Made by a program: the position numbers and the translations under genes. Positions 53,034 to 62,374 of a DNA stretch of 64,000 nt are shown in pieces. The DNA comes from Bacillus sp. V3B (GTDB lineage Bacteria; Bacillota; Bacilli; Bacillales; Cytobacillaceae), in NCBI RefSeq assembly GCF_024494465.1, contig NZ_JAETXM010000003.1, forward strand, positions 186,001 through 250,000. The letters are read 5' to 3'. Position 1 is the stretch's first letter. Each line of letters starts with the position of its first letter. Under the pieces are notes generated by a model that was not told the origin of the DNA, did no database searches, and saw only the letters and a list, made by a program, of their open reading frames with translations.

Positions 53034-55445
53034 ATGAGTACGAAAACAATCCGTCGAGTTAAGTTAATAAAGGAGCAACAGTATTTAGGCATGCTTGAAC
53101 TTTCTGTAGATGAGTCAGAGTATGCACTTTCAGTAACGGGCGATATCAACGAACACATAAAAAAGATAACACAGTGTCTTAAGCAAAATAACGACTATGA
53201 GGATAAGTTAGCGTTTTGGGATGACCTTATCCAGGAGCTTAAGTCAGAAGAAATCAATGTGGTTGAGGCTGAGGCACCTATAAAAGAAAGAGTGTTCTCA
53301 ATGCATTTTGATATAGAAGGTGGTGAGATGATGGCAACTCAAACGGATGCCACAACTCATCATTATGTATCTGATGATATCGGACGAAGTATTGCCAACA
53401 GAATCAGCAAAGTTTTTTCTGAATTTGGAACGGAGTGCGTGGCAGAAATTGAAGTGGCTTTGTCAGAAGAAAATTGGGAAGGTGCTTTTTCCTTGCTGAA
53501 CAAAGGCATGCTTCATCTTGCTTCAAAGCAAACAAAAATGTCGTTATTCTCCTTACTACAATCCTTACCACCTTCGGCTTTAGACGCTTCTAAGAGAAAA
53601 CGATTCTATGAAATAAAATTTTTACTTGGAGAGAGTACAGGGCGATTTGATTTGGTCTTTGATGATGCTTCGCACTATTTAGAGGAATTTTGTACAGAGG
53701 CGGAACCAAGGCTGATCCAAAATATTCTACTGTTGAAGGCAAATGCAGCGGCGAAACTTGGTAAGAGGGAGCTTGCCTATAGCATGTATCAGGAAATTAT
53801 AAAAAAGTCCTTTGATGATTATGGCACACTAGCCTGGGCGTACCGAGGTCTGGCTATCATACTTGGTAACGATAATCCAGATGCCGGCTACCATGAAATG
53901 CGAGCCGCTGATGCTTTTTTAGTAGATGGAAATAAAAAGGAGTTTGTTACTAGTAAGATATCACTATCTAATCGTTTCCAAAACTCCAATCCGGAACAAG
54001 CGATTGGAGTTTTGGAGGAAGCAATAGGTGTTTTGAGTGAGGTGGATCTGCGAGAACGGGAATGGCTTGCAAGACTAGCCTTAAATAAAGCTCAAATCTA
54101 TCATACATGTGGGCAGCATGAAGCAGCCGTCGAAGAGGCTGAGCGCTCGATTGCACTACGTGGGAAGGATGCGATGATTGGTAATGAAGCAGCAAGGATT
54201 GCCAGTCTCAACTCTGCGTTGCTTTTTTCAGAACATATTGAAGTAGACGACAGTAGGCGTGCAACTTATGACAAATATGAAGCGATGATTGGTGAGCTTG
54301 AGAATGGAATGCTAGATAAAGATCAGCCCTCTTATTTGCTCCGGAAGAATTTATCGCAGGCGCTAGTAGATAAGGATGTTGGCCTGCTTAAAGAGCTTGA
54401 AACGGATGTGATGGAGGAACGTGATGTGGACATTCGAGCATCCTACTGGATTTCACGTGTGCTTGCGAAAACAGATGCGACATTTCTTGAAAAATTGGAG
54501 CTGACGGAAAAAGCATGGTCTGAGGCAAGTGCGGGAAAAGCGAGTTATGATTTAAAGGCGGCGATTTGTAGTTTGTTTGCAGATCTTTATCTCGAGCATC
54601 AAGATACGGATAAAGCACTGCATTGGTATCAAGAATCCCTATATTACAATCCGTTTTTGTGGCATTGTAGGCAAAATTACCTTGCTTTACTGTGGGAGGA
54701 TGAGAGATGGGACGATGCAGTGAAATTTTTGGAGTCGCAGCGGGAACGGTTTGGGGACCTGCCATCGCTCTTATTTACCTATGGAAAATCGTTGGTTGAA
54801 GCGGGCAGGTCTGGAGAAGCACTTCCAATTCTTTGGCAAGCACAAAAGAAAAGTCCTGAAGCCACTTATATTAGAACGTATATTAATAAAGCTATGGACA
54901 ATTTTGATGGTACAGTTGTGACGCCTGAAGAGACCGGCGAGGCCGTGGTGCCCTCTGAAGGTGTTACACTTACGGCGTTAGAAGAGTGTTTAAAGGATTT
55001 TGTTAAATTTGTTTCTCAAGATAAAAGGATGAGTTTTTGGAGAAATGATCCAAAACAAAAGGGACATAAGTGGGTGAAGTTTCCGGAGCAACATGGACAG
55101 AATTTGTTGCACACTTTTATTAAATCGCGATTTGGTTCACGTGTTGAAGCAATTGAGGAAGTTGATACAGGGGCTGGACGCATTGATATATATCTTCGTT
55201 TTGAAAATGGATTGAAAACAATTATTGAGCTGAAGCTGTGTGGGGGAGGGTATTCTAAGGATTATGCGGTTTCTGGTATTGAACAGTTAACGCATTACTT
55301 AGAAAACAAGCAGACACACCTTGGGTATCTCCTTATCTTTGATGGACGGATGAGGGATTGTGGCAAGGGCATTGATGCAACCTATCCTTATCAGAATTAT
55401 ACCATCCGTAGCTTTGTAGCAGACATTCACCCTAAAGTTAAATAG
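53034..55445 (+). CDS. TPR-repeat protein with C-terminal PD-(D/E)XK nuclease
   Basis: 803 residues. Residues ~1-90 form a small N-terminal domain. Residues ~110-630 are helical TPR-like repeats (e.g. KLGKRELAYSMYQEIIKKS, AVEEAERSIALRGKDAM, DKALHWYQESLYYNPF). The C-terminal ~130 residues are nuclease-like: GQNLLHTFIKSRFG, GAGRIDIYLRFENG, TIIELKLCGGG, the D ... E-x-K triad of PD-(D/E)XK enzymes, then YAVSGIEQLTHYLEN. RBS AGTGAGG upstream. With the EVE gene it makes a plausible two-gene defence system. Seems intact. Confidence 0.78.
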   Translation: MSTKTIRRVKLIKEQQYLGMLELSVDESEYALSVTGDINEHIKKITQCLKQNNDYEDKLAFWDDLIQELKSEEINVVEAEAPIKERVFSMHFDIEGGEMMATQTDATTHHYVSDDIGRSIANRISKVFSEFGTECVAEIEVALSEENWEGAFSLLNKGMLHLASKQTKMSLFSLLQSLPPSALDASKRKRFYEIKFLLGESTGRFDLVFDDASHYLEEFCTEAEPRLIQNILLLKANAAAKLGKRELAYSMYQEIIKKSFDDYGTLAWAYRGLAIILGNDNPDAGYHEMRAADAFLVDGNKKEFVTSKISLSNRFQNSNPEQAIGVLEEAIGVLSEVDLREREWLARLALNKAQIYHTCGQHEAAVEEAERSIALRGKDAMIGNEAARIASLNSALLFSEHIEVDDSRRATYDKYEAMIGELENGMLDKDQPSYLLRKNLSQALVDKDVGLLKELETDVMEERDVDIRASYWISRVLAKTDATFLEKLELTEKAWSEASAGKASYDLKAAICSLFADLYLEHQDTDKALHWYQESLYYNPFLWHCRQNYLALLWEDERWDDAVKFLESQRERFGDLPSLLFTYGKSLVEAGRSGEALPILWQAQKKSPEATYIRTYINKAMDNFDGTVVTPEETGEAVVPSEGVTLTALEECLKDFVKFVSQDKRMSFWRNDPKQKGHKWVKFPEQHGQNLLHTFIKSRFGSRVEAIEEVDTGAGRIDIYLRFENGLKTIIELKLCGGGYSKDYAVSGIEQLTHYLENKQTHLGYLLIFDGRMRDCGKGIDATYPYQNYTIRSFVADIHPKVK

Positions 55446-55747
55446 GGTTTAGGGACAAGCCTTCACTCTTAATGGGTCTCGAAATTGTATTTTATAAAAA
55501 ATCGCAAACGGTCATACATGTAAGATAGTGATAAAAATAGAAGAAAGTGACTAATTAGGCTGATTCCCATAGGTGGGGATTGGCCATTATTTTGTTTTAT
55601 AAGGGTTACTTTCTATTAATGTATAATAGACTTGATAAAAATTTCTAATAGTTTAAAGACTATATATTCTTGTACTGCTTTAAAAATGGTAAAATATAAC
55701 TGGTGATGAGTAATGTGAAAAATGAAGTTTAAGTAAGGAGTTCCAAA
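55446..55747. other. Intergenic with terminator T3
   Basis: A hairpin GGCTGATTCCC (55558-55568) with GGGGATTGGCC (55575-55585) followed by ATTATTTTG serves as terminator for the nuclease gene; its shape is like T1 and T2. The remainder is AT-rich, holds possible promoter elements for the next gene, and no ORF. Confidence 0.55.
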
Positions 55748-56755
55748 ATGCCCAAAAAATACATCCCCCTTTCACAAAAGAACCCAAAATTAGCTTCAGA
55801 ATGGCATCCCTCAAAGAATGGCGCTATTACACCTGCTGATGTTGCAGCTGGTACCAATAATTTTGCATGGTGGAATTGTGAGAAAGGGCATGAATGGGAA
55901 GCTAGAATAAATTCCAGAAATCGAGGAACTGGCTGCCCTATTTGTTTTGGTAGATTCCAAGAACAATTAACCAAGACCCATCCTAAACTGGCATCGGAAT
56001 GGCATCCTAACAAAAACGGGAATTTAACACCTGCTGATGTTACAGCAGGATCTACTAGAAAGGTATATTGGAAGTGCTCTAAATGTAGTTATCCATGGCT
56101 ATCTACAATTACAAATAGAAAACATGGAAATGGTTGTCCGAAGTGCGCAGGTAAAGTAGTAACAGAAGAAAATTCATTAGCAACTATTAATCCTAAGGTT
56201 TTAGAAGAGTGGCATCGAAGGTGGACTTGTGAAAAGAAACATAGTTGGGAAGCAGCACCTTCTACCCGTAAAAAGGGACATGGTTGCCCGGTCTGTGATG
56301 GGCAAATAGCTACAGTTGAAACATCGCTAGGTACAGTGAAAAAAGAGCTAGCAAAAGAATGGGATTATGATAGGAATGAAAACTTTACTCCCTTTGATAT
56401 TCTCCCAAACTCTAATAAAAAATTTTGGTGGAAATGCTCTAAGGGACATTCTTACAAGGCGGCTCCGAATCATCGAAATAGAGGTGAAGGGTGTCCATAC
56501 TGTGTAGGGAAAAAGGTTGGAAAAGATAACTGTTTAGCTACGGTTAATCCAAAGCTTGCTGCTCAATGGCATCCAACTAAAAATGAAGATCTTACACCTT
56601 ATGCAATAACAGCTGGTTCTAGTATAAAGGTGTGGTGGATTTGCGATAAAGGGCACGAATGGCAAGCCACTGTTTATAGTAGAAAGGGTAGTAAAACGAA
56701 CAAACCAAGAGGCTGTAAAGAATACTATGAACTAGGGCGGCGAAAGAAAAAATAG
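55748..56755 (+). CDS. Zinc-ribbon-repeat protein without nuclease domain
   Basis: 335 residues composed of about five repeats of EWHP.KNG..TP.DV..GS...WW.C..GHEW.A....R..G.GCP.C. Each repeat has two CxxC-type or C/H metal pairs like a treble-clef zinc finger. In the third repeat about 20 residues are missing (EEWHRRWTCEKKHSWEA), a clean internal deletion keeping the frame. No endonuclease insert, unlike the relatives at 35.7 and 44.2 kb. AAGGAG lies 9 nt ahead of ATG. Likely nucleic-acid binding; role unknown. Confidence 0.75.
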   Translation: MPKKYIPLSQKNPKLASEWHPSKNGAITPADVAAGTNNFAWWNCEKGHEWEARINSRNRGTGCPICFGRFQEQLTKTHPKLASEWHPNKNGNLTPADVTAGSTRKVYWKCSKCSYPWLSTITNRKHGNGCPKCAGKVVTEENSLATINPKVLEEWHRRWTCEKKHSWEAAPSTRKKGHGCPVCDGQIATVETSLGTVKKELAKEWDYDRNENFTPFDILPNSNKKFWWKCSKGHSYKAAPNHRNRGEGCPYCVGKKVGKDNCLATVNPKLAAQWHPTKNEDLTPYAITAGSSIKVWWICDKGHEWQATVYSRKGSKTNKPRGCKEYYELGRRKKK

Positions 56756-56807
56756 GGGTGGCATAAGTATTTGGTATGTATAAATGAATAAATGTTGGAG
56801 GTAGAAA

Positions 56808-57539
56808 ATGAACAAAATCGGAAGAAATGATGCGTGTCCTTGTGGATCAGGGAAAAAGTATAAACACTGTCATGATAAATCAAATGATCAGTGGAATACA
56901 TTAAATGTGGAAAATTATCATAATAAGCCCATTTTCGATAATATTTCACATAATGCAAGAATAGGGGCGAAACTGTCAAAATTAAATACAAAAATTGAAA
57001 TGCAAGAGCTTAAGGGGATAATTCCAAAGCAAACAGGACTTAATTATTTAAAAGAACTTTACAGCATACTTGATGAAGGAACATCTATTATAGGTAACCA
57101 ATCTTCATGTACTAAAGGATGCTCTTCTTGTTGTTATCAACTTGTAGAAATTACTGAATCAGAATACGAATTAATAAAATCAAATATAAAAGAGAGTTAT
57201 GATGAGTTTAAGGAGAATCTTGCAACCGCAAATAAATATACACCAACAATATATCCCTCTGGAAAAACTGAATTAGATAGACATTTCGGTAAAATGACTC
57301 CATGTCCATTCCTAGATGAAAACCAAGGAATGTGTAGGATATATAGTTCTCGTCCATTAAATTGCAGAACTCATTTTGTTTTTAACGATCCAAAAGATTG
57401 TTCTATTCCTGGTGGAGTTACCAAGGAGTTTTCTTCACATTTGTATGGTACCCAAGTAAGTATACTTTTGGAACACATTAATGATAAGTTCTTTAATAAT
57501 ACGGCATCTAAACCGCTTGGTTCATTAAGCTTTAAGTAA
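56808..57539 (+). CDS. YkgJ-family cysteine cluster protein with SEC-C motif
   Basis: 243 residues. N-terminal SEC-C zinc motif IGRNDACPCGSGKKYKHCH (residues ~3-21). The middle/C-terminal domain carries CTKGCSSCCYQLVEIT, TPCPFLDENQGMCRIYSSRP and LNCRTHFVF, the eight-cysteine YkgJ (Zn/Fe-chelating) pattern. RBS TTGGAGG 9 nt upstream. Stands alone, followed by REP-like sequence. The metal and substrate are unknown. Confidence 0.85.
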   Translation: MNKIGRNDACPCGSGKKYKHCHDKSNDQWNTLNVENYHNKPIFDNISHNARIGAKLSKLNTKIEMQELKGIIPKQTGLNYLKELYSILDEGTSIIGNQSSCTKGCSSCCYQLVEITESEYELIKSNIKESYDEFKENLATANKYTPTIYPSGKTELDRHFGKMTPCPFLDENQGMCRIYSSRPLNCRTHFVFNDPKDCSIPGGVTKEFSSHLYGTQVSILLEHINDKFFNNTASKPLGSLSFK

Positions 57540-57550
57540 AAGTATAATAA

Positions 57551-57657
57551 GGATCGGTGCCTAGGATCGGTGCCTGTGCGTTGCGATCCTTAAAGTAGAC
57601 AATATATTTTCGGATTTCCTTAAAGAACTCAGTGCTGACAAGGCCTGAGTTCTTTCT
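57551..57657. repeat. Tandem REP-like half and shared dispersed motif
   Basis: GGATCGGTGCCT occurs twice in a row (57551-57575). Then follows GTGCGTTGCGATC with AAAGTAGACAATATA (57576-57618), the third copy of a motif also at 12038 and 25926. A terminator-like GAACTCAG ... CCTGAGTTC with TTTCTCC lies at 57625-57659. Confidence 0.65.
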
Positions 57658-57761
57658 CCTTCTCATCATCCTACAAGTGTTTCATAACCCTAGAAGGCAG
57701 TCAAGGAAGGCACTTGACAACCTTTCTAGGGTTATGAAAATTGGCTACTAGGATGAGAAGG
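57658..57761. repeat. 104-bp nested foldback
   Basis: Three nested inverted pairs: CCTTCTCATC (57658) with GATGAGAAGG (57752); CATAACCCTAGAAGG (57683) with CCTTTCTAGGGTTATG (57721-57736); GTCAAG (57700) with CTTGAC (57713). Looks like a MITE or a large structured RNA. Confidence 0.7.
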
Positions 57762-57781
57762 GGAAAATGTGGCATGTATGC

Positions 57782-58072
57782 CCTTTTCTTAACTCGCCTT
57801 ACTATAAAGAGATAGTATCTTGTAATCTAATACTCCTTGAATGCGCTTATGATTATAATATCGTATATAATCATGAATCATTTGTTTTGCTTCTTCGATA
57901 GACGTAGCCTTTTTTAGCCCTTTTTTCTCTGCTTTTAAGAAAGAAAAGAAACTCTCAATACACGCATTATCAATACAATTTGCCTTCCTAGACATGCTCG
58001 GATTAATCTTATACGTTTCCATTAATTCCTTCCATCTATTAGATCTGTATTGCATTCCACGATCAGAGTGTA
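57782..58072 (-). pseudogene. IS3-family transposase OrfB, C-terminal remnant
   Basis: Starts at LHSDRGMQYRSNRWKEL, contains IDNACIESFFSFLKAEK (catalytic Glu region) and YNHKRIQGVL, the end of an IS3/IS150 DDE domain. The upstream two-thirds is missing; the break falls exactly at a REP repeat (58074). Confidence 0.8.
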
Positions 58073-58073
58073 G

Positions 58074-58170
58074 GGTCAGTGCCTGGTACGCCTCGAAAAA
58101 TCTTGTTTCACGAAATGTTCCACATGTGTATATTGGATTTGATTGTCAAAAGAATATTGGTGCCTGTGAC
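58074..58170. repeat. REP unit with partial ComM leader, copy C
   Basis: CAGTGCCTGGTACGCCTCG, AAAAATC, TTGTTTCACGAAATGTTCCAC, then ATGTGTATATTGGATTTG and CAAAAGAATATTGGTG, resembling the first ~90 bases of the ComM leader copies at 26751 and 30107. Confidence 0.7.
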
Positions 58171-58200
58171 ACGCTATTATTGATAATTTCACACATAAAA

Positions 58201-58255
58201 AAAGTGCCAGTTCCAACAGTAGTAACCTCACTACTTCAAAACTGACACTGGCTTT
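58201..58255. repeat. Imperfect palindrome, terminator-like
   Basis: AAAGTGCCAGTTCCAACAGT ... ACTACTTCAAAACTGACACT: arms of about 22 bp with a few mismatches around AACCTC. It lies inside the IS256 scrap and carries A/T runs outside both arms. Confidence 0.5.
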
Positions 58256-58351
58256 CATTACATAACAGACTCTGGTTGGTATTTGTTCTATAATTCTAGT
58301 AGCTAATTCTACTGTTTTCGGATCACGTTTAGACTTTGTCCCCCAATCCAT
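58256..58351 (-). pseudogene. IS256 (Mutator) transposase N-terminal scrap
   Basis: MDWGTKSKRDPKTVELATRI then, after a one-base shift, YQPESVM, resembling the N-terminus of IS256-type transposases. Only about 30 residues survive. Confidence 0.5.
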
Positions 58352-58372
58352 ATATTCATATTTTCAATAAAA

Positions 58373-58426
58373 AAACTAAACTGGGAAGTAGGAACCGTAT
58401 GCTTTCCTACTTACACAGTTTAGTTT
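58373..58426 (-). terminator. Terminator of the LLM oxidoreductase gene
   Basis: AAACTAAACTG with CAGTTTAGTTT as outer arms and AGTAGGAA with TTCCTACT inside; minus-strand transcript ends in a T-run. Confidence 0.7.
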
Positions 58427-58448
58427 ACGCTCCCATCTTTTTGTTCAT

Positions 58449-59429
58449 TTAAGTGTTTCGAATGATATCTGCTACCATTTCGTAGGATTGTAAGCGAGCT
58501 TGATGGTCAAAAATTTGGCTGTTTATGATAATTTCATCTGTTTGTGTTTCTTCCACAAATTTTTCAAGTTTTGTTTTTACTGTCTCTCGGCTGCCTATGA
58601 TCGAGCCTGCTAATTTTTGCTGTAAAATCGATTTTTCATAACTGTTACATAGGGCATCCATATCATCAACTGGAGGTTGAAGAGGGACTTGCTTATTACG
58701 AATAAGTCCAAGATGATGTTGTAGCAAGGAGGTTGATCGTTTTTCTGCTTCTTCATCCGTATCTGCAGCAATAATATTGGTACCAATCATTACATACGGC
58801 TCTTGCAAGATTGGCGATGGTTTAAAACTATTTCGATATAATGAAAGAGCGGGCAATGTATTTTCTGGTGAAAAATGATTAGCAAAGGCAAAAGGAAGAC
58901 CAAGTTGTCCAGCTAATTCAGCACTATAGCCACTTGAGCCAAGAAGCCAAATCGGTATTTGAAGACCTCTGCCAGGGATGGCATTCACTTTCATATTTAC
59001 AGGGCTAAAATAAGCTCTTAGTTCTGCTAATTGTTCTGGAAAATCATGTCCATCACTTCTATCGTTGCGACGTAAAGCATATGCCGTAAGCTGGTCAGTT
59101 CCAGGAGCACGGCCAAGACCTAAGTCGATTCGACCAGGAAATAGCGTTTCTAATGTTCCAAATTGTTCGGCTACTACGAGTGGAGCATGATTAGGCAACA
59201 TAATTCCCCCTGAACCAACTCGAATTTTTGATGTATTCGCAGCGATATGGCCCATTAAAATGGAAGTCGCAGAGCTTGCAATTCCCGGCTTATTGTGATG
59301 CTCAGCTAACCAATATCTTTTATCCTTTTTAGGCGAGAATACCCCTTCCTCAAGGAATGTGAAGGGCGTTAGCCCAATGAGTAGGGAGGGGATGAATTGC
59401 CTTCGAACAAGGGATGGCTTTCTTGCCAT
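58449..59429 (-). CDS. Luciferase-like (LLM class) flavin-dependent oxidoreductase
   Basis: 326 residues. Family motifs [57 protein letters not shown], and [14 protein letters not shown] are intact. These enzymes use FMNH2 and oxygen on varied substrates. The first ~35 residues ([18 protein letters not shown]) do not look like the usual SVLDQSP beta-strand, and the stretch before RYWLAEHHN is short by a few residues, suggesting small indels at the 5' end. The protein may be impaired. TnpB is divergent upstream. Confidence 0.8.
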   Translation of the reverse strand: MARKPSLVRRQFIPSLLIGLTPFTFLEEGVFSPKKDKRYWLAEHHNKPGIASSATSILMGHIAANTSKIRVGSGGIMLPNHAPLVVAEQFGTLETLFPGRIDLGLGRAPGTDQLTAYALRRNDRSDGHDFPEQLAELRAYFSPVNMKVNAIPGRGLQIPIWLLGSSGYSAELAGQLGLPFAFANHFSPENTLPALSLYRNSFKPSPILQEPYVMIGTNIIAADTDEEAEKRSTSLLQHHLGLIRNKQVPLQPPVDDMDALCNSYEKSILQQKLAGSIIGSRETVKTKLEKFVEETQTDEIIINSQIFDHQARLQSYEMVADIIRNT

Positions 59430-59522
59430 CTCGATTGTCCGACTGTTCGAGAGCCTATCTATTGCTTCACATAAAAAACATCATACGAGTTCCACATCGC
59501 CCTTTTTTTAATTCTTTCGAAA

Positions 59523-59562
59523 GAACAAACGTTTGTACTTTGTCTATAAAAATGGTAAAATA
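59523..59562 (+). promoter_or_regulatory. tnpB promoter with LexA-like box
   Basis: -35 TTGTAC (59534-59539), 17 bp, -10 TAAAAT (59557-59562). The palindrome AGAACAAACGTTTG (59523-59536) overlaps the -35 and fits the Bacillus SOS box core GAAC-RNRY-GTTY. A second perfect palindrome TTCTTTCGAAAGAA lies just upstream at 59512-59525. Confidence 0.5.
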
Positions 59563-59588
59563 GAAGGAGGAAAAGGAGGTGTCAACAT

Positions 59589-60767
59589 ATGTTGGTGAAT
59601 AAATCCTATAAGTTTCGTATCTATCCTAACGAAAAACAAGCAGAGCTTATGAATAAGACCATTGGTTGTTCTCGTTTCGTATTTAACTTCTTTCTTGGCA
59701 AACAAAAAGAAAAAGATGCTTATTGGTCGACCGTAGAAGAAATGAAACAGAATGGTCAGCTTCCCATGAATCATTGGAAAGGCAAAGGCTTAAATAAATA
59801 TGAAACCGTTAAATCACTTCCTGAACTAAAACAGCATTACCCCTTTTTAAAAGAGGTAGATAGTATTGCTTTGCAAAAGTCTGTTGAAAACCTAAGTGAC
59901 TCCTATGACCGATATTATAAAAAACAGAACAAACAACCCCGTTTTAAGTCTAAAAAGAATCCGGTTCAGTCTTACACAACCAAGCATACGAACGGAAATA
60001 TTGCGGTAGTCGATCATTATATGAAATTACCAAAACTAGGACTTGTTCGTTTTGCCAAAAGCCGTGAAGTAGAAGGACGAATTTTGAGCGCTACCATCAG
60101 ACGCAATCCTTCTGGAAAATACTTTGTTTCTTTAGGAACGGAAACAGAAGTCGCAGAATTACCTAAAACCCATTCGGCTGTTGGCATTGATATGGGTGTC
60201 AAAGACTTTGCTATTCTTTCAGATGGAACACCCCCTTATAAAAACCAAAAATTTTTCCGTACTTTAGAAGAAAAGTTAGCCAAAGCACAAAGAATCATGA
60301 GTAGACGAACCATAGGTGGCTCGAACTGGTACAAAGCCAAAATTAAAGTGGCTCGTATCCACGAAAAGATTGCTAATGCGAGAAAAGATTACTTAGACAA
60401 GATTTCAACCGAAATTGTCAAAAACCACGACATCATCGGAATGGAAGATTTGTCGGTATCGAATATGCTTGAAAATCACCATCTTGCTAAAGCCATTAGT
60501 GAAGTATCATGGTCACAATTCAAAACCATGATTGAATACAAAGCGAAGTGGTACGGTAAACAAGTGGTGACGGTTGCCAAAAACTTTCCTTCCAGTCAGC
60601 TTTGCTCTTGTTGTGGTTACAAAAATAAAGACGTTAAGGATCTCGGATTACGTGAGTGGGATTGCCCAGAATGTCATACCCATCATGACCGAGATATTAA
60701 CGCAAGTTTAAATCTTAAAAATGAAGCCGTAAGACTTCTAACCGTTGGAATGACGGGGATCGCCTAA
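59589..60767 (+). CDS. tnpB: TnpB (IS605 OrfB) RNA-guided nuclease
   Basis: 392 residues. RuvC acids by position: D201 in [10 protein letters not shown]286 in GMEDLSV, D369 in HDRDINAS. Zinc finger CSCCGYKNK ... CPECH between them. N-terminal [13 protein letters not shown] and [11 protein letters not shown] are standard. Full length and apparently active. TnpB cuts DNA guided by an omega-RNA from the element right end, here just downstream. No TnpA lies beside it. GGAGG sites precede ATG 59589. Confidence 0.92.
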   Translation: MLVNKSYKFRIYPNEKQAELMNKTIGCSRFVFNFFLGKQKEKDAYWSTVEEMKQNGQLPMNHWKGKGLNKYETVKSLPELKQHYPFLKEVDSIALQKSVENLSDSYDRYYKKQNKQPRFKSKKNPVQSYTTKHTNGNIAVVDHYMKLPKLGLVRFAKSREVEGRILSATIRRNPSGKYFVSLGTETEVAELPKTHSAVGIDMGVKDFAILSDGTPPYKNQKFFRTLEEKLAKAQRIMSRRTIGGSNWYKAKIKVARIHEKIANARKDYLDKISTEIVKNHDIIGMEDLSVSNMLENHHLAKAISEVSWSQFKTMIEYKAKWYGKQVVTVAKNFPSSQLCSCCGYKNKDVKDLGLREWDCPECHTHHDRDINASLNLKNEAVRLLTVGMTGIA

Positions 60768-60850
60768 TCCATAACTGATCGATAGATCGGTGTTCTTAGG
60801 AATCCCCCACTTCAAATTTTCGTTAAAAATTAAGTGGTGGGTAGTTCAAG
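60600..60850 (+). ncRNA. Candidate omega-RNA and IS605 right end
   Basis: The 3' end of tnpB plus downstream sequence ends in hairpin CCCCACTT (60805-60812) with AAGTGGTGGG (60832-60841), then GTAGTTCAAG, the shape of an IS200/IS605 right end. The guide would start right after the element end. The 5' limit is a guess from related elements. Confidence 0.5.
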
Positions 60851-60964
60851 GTTTAATGGAAATAAGATGAATAAAGTTATAAAAGAATGCTTTTGATGGA
60901 GGGGAATTTTTCTATGTTTTTCCGTATGTAAACCCATTAAAAATAAAGAAGGGAGTGATAAGGA

Positions 60965-62275
60965 GTGAATCGCATTCGCCTGTTTTCCATTCTATCCTTG
61001 TTCTTGGGCTTTTTATTTATGATGCTTCCTGTGGGTAGCTTTGCTAAAGGGGAAGTTGTTTATGTTGTACCGATTGAAGAAACAGTGGAAAAGGGGTTGT
61101 ACGCCTTTTTGAAACGGGCTGTTGAAACGGCTGAACATGAAAATGCAGACGCCATTATCTTTGAAATTCATACACCTGGTGGAGCGGTTGATGCGGCTGC
61201 TGATATTGGCAAGCTGCTAACTTCCACCGATATCAGGACCGTTGCCTTTATTAACTCCCAAGCGTTATCCGCTGGGGCCTATATTTCACTCAATATGGAT
61301 GAAATCTATATGGTGAAAGGAGGCACGATGGGATCGGCTGCCATTATCGATCAGCAGGGGAATACAGCTGGAAAGAAAGCAGAATCCTATTGGTTTGCCG
61401 AAATGAAAAACGCAGCCAAGCATGCTGATCGCGATCCTATTTATGCACTGGCAATGGCGGATGAAAGTGTCGATTTGCCAGAGTATGGAGCCGGAAAAGG
61501 GAAATTATTAACACTAACCTCTGAGCAGGCTTTAGAAGTTAAATATGCTGAAGGAATCGTTAACAATTTTGATGAACTGCTCGATCTACTAGGATATTCC
61601 GACGCGGAAGTACGTCCACTTGAGGTAAGCTTTGCAGAAAAAGTTGCCCGCTTTATCACGAATCCGGTTGTTTATTCGATCTTACTGACGATTGGGAGCC
61701 TGGGGATTGTCCTGGAACTGTACTCACCTGGTTTCGGTGTTCCAGGATTTATGGGATTGTCAGCACTGTTTCTATTCTTTTATGGACATCTCATCGCAGG
61801 GCTTACGGGCTTTGAATCGCTTATTTTATTTATCATCGGACTTGGCCTCATCTTATTAGAGTTTTTTATCTCGGGAGGCATTGCGGGGATTCTCGGTTTT
61901 ATAGCCGTTATCGCTAGTTTGTTTATGGCATCTGATAATGTGATTCATATGGGAATATCTCTTCTCGTAGCCATTACGGCTTCCATTGTACTATCTATTT
62001 TATTAATAAAGGTGTTTGGTAAAAGGTTGCGGCTGTTCCAAAAGATCATGTTAACCGATTCCACGAATACAGAAAGCGGTTATATCTCTAATAAAAGCCG
62101 TTTAGAATTAATCGGATTGGAAGGCTATACGTTAACAGACATGCGCCCATCTGGAACCATACTCATTGAAAACGAACGAATCGATGCTGTCAGTGAAGGT
62201 GCCTTTATTGGTAAAGGAGCCAAAATCAGAGTGGTAAGGGCCGAAGGTGCGCGAATTGTTGTAAGAGAAATATAA
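60965..62275 (+). CDS. NfeD-family membrane protein (ClpP-class protease type)
   Basis: 436 residues. Signal helix (LFSILSLFLGFLFMMLPV), then a periplasm-side ClpP-like domain with EIHTPGGAVDAA, NSQALSAGAYISL (catalytic Ser) and GGTMGSAAII. Four to five membrane helices follow (~235-350), then a C-terminal OB-fold (GLEGYTLTDMRPSGTI, AKIRVVRAEGARIVVRE). This is the long NfeD form like B. subtilis YqeZ, normally followed by floA (flotillin). Here a REP pair follows instead. GTG start with GGGAG 9 nt upstream. Confidence 0.88.
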   Translation: MNRIRLFSILSLFLGFLFMMLPVGSFAKGEVVYVVPIEETVEKGLYAFLKRAVETAEHENADAIIFEIHTPGGAVDAAADIGKLLTSTDIRTVAFINSQALSAGAYISLNMDEIYMVKGGTMGSAAIIDQQGNTAGKKAESYWFAEMKNAAKHADRDPIYALAMADESVDLPEYGAGKGKLLTLTSEQALEVKYAEGIVNNFDELLDLLGYSDAEVRPLEVSFAEKVARFITNPVVYSILLTIGSLGIVLELYSPGFGVPGFMGLSALFLFFYGHLIAGLTGFESLILFIIGLGLILLEFFISGGIAGILGFIAVIASLFMASDNVIHMGISLLVAITASIVLSILLIKVFGKRLRLFQKIMLTDSTNTESGYISNKSRLELIGLEGYTLTDMRPSGTILIENERIDAVSEGAFIGKGAKIRVVRAEGARIVVREI

Positions 62276-62280
62276 GCTCG

Positions 62281-62374
62281 ATCACTGTGACGCCCCGTGA
62301 GAACACGGGGACGGCTCCTTTTAAGATCAGTGCCTGGTACGCCCCGAAAAGTCTTGTTTCACGAAATGTTCCAC
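62281..62374. repeat. Two REP-like units back to back
   Basis: First: ATCACTGTGACGCCCCGTG with hairpin CCCCGTG-AGAA-CACGGGG (62292-62310). Second: CAGTGCCTGGTACGCCCCG, AAAAGTC, TTGTTTCACGAAATGTTCC (62328-62374). A REP pair of two palindrome types. Confidence 0.75.
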
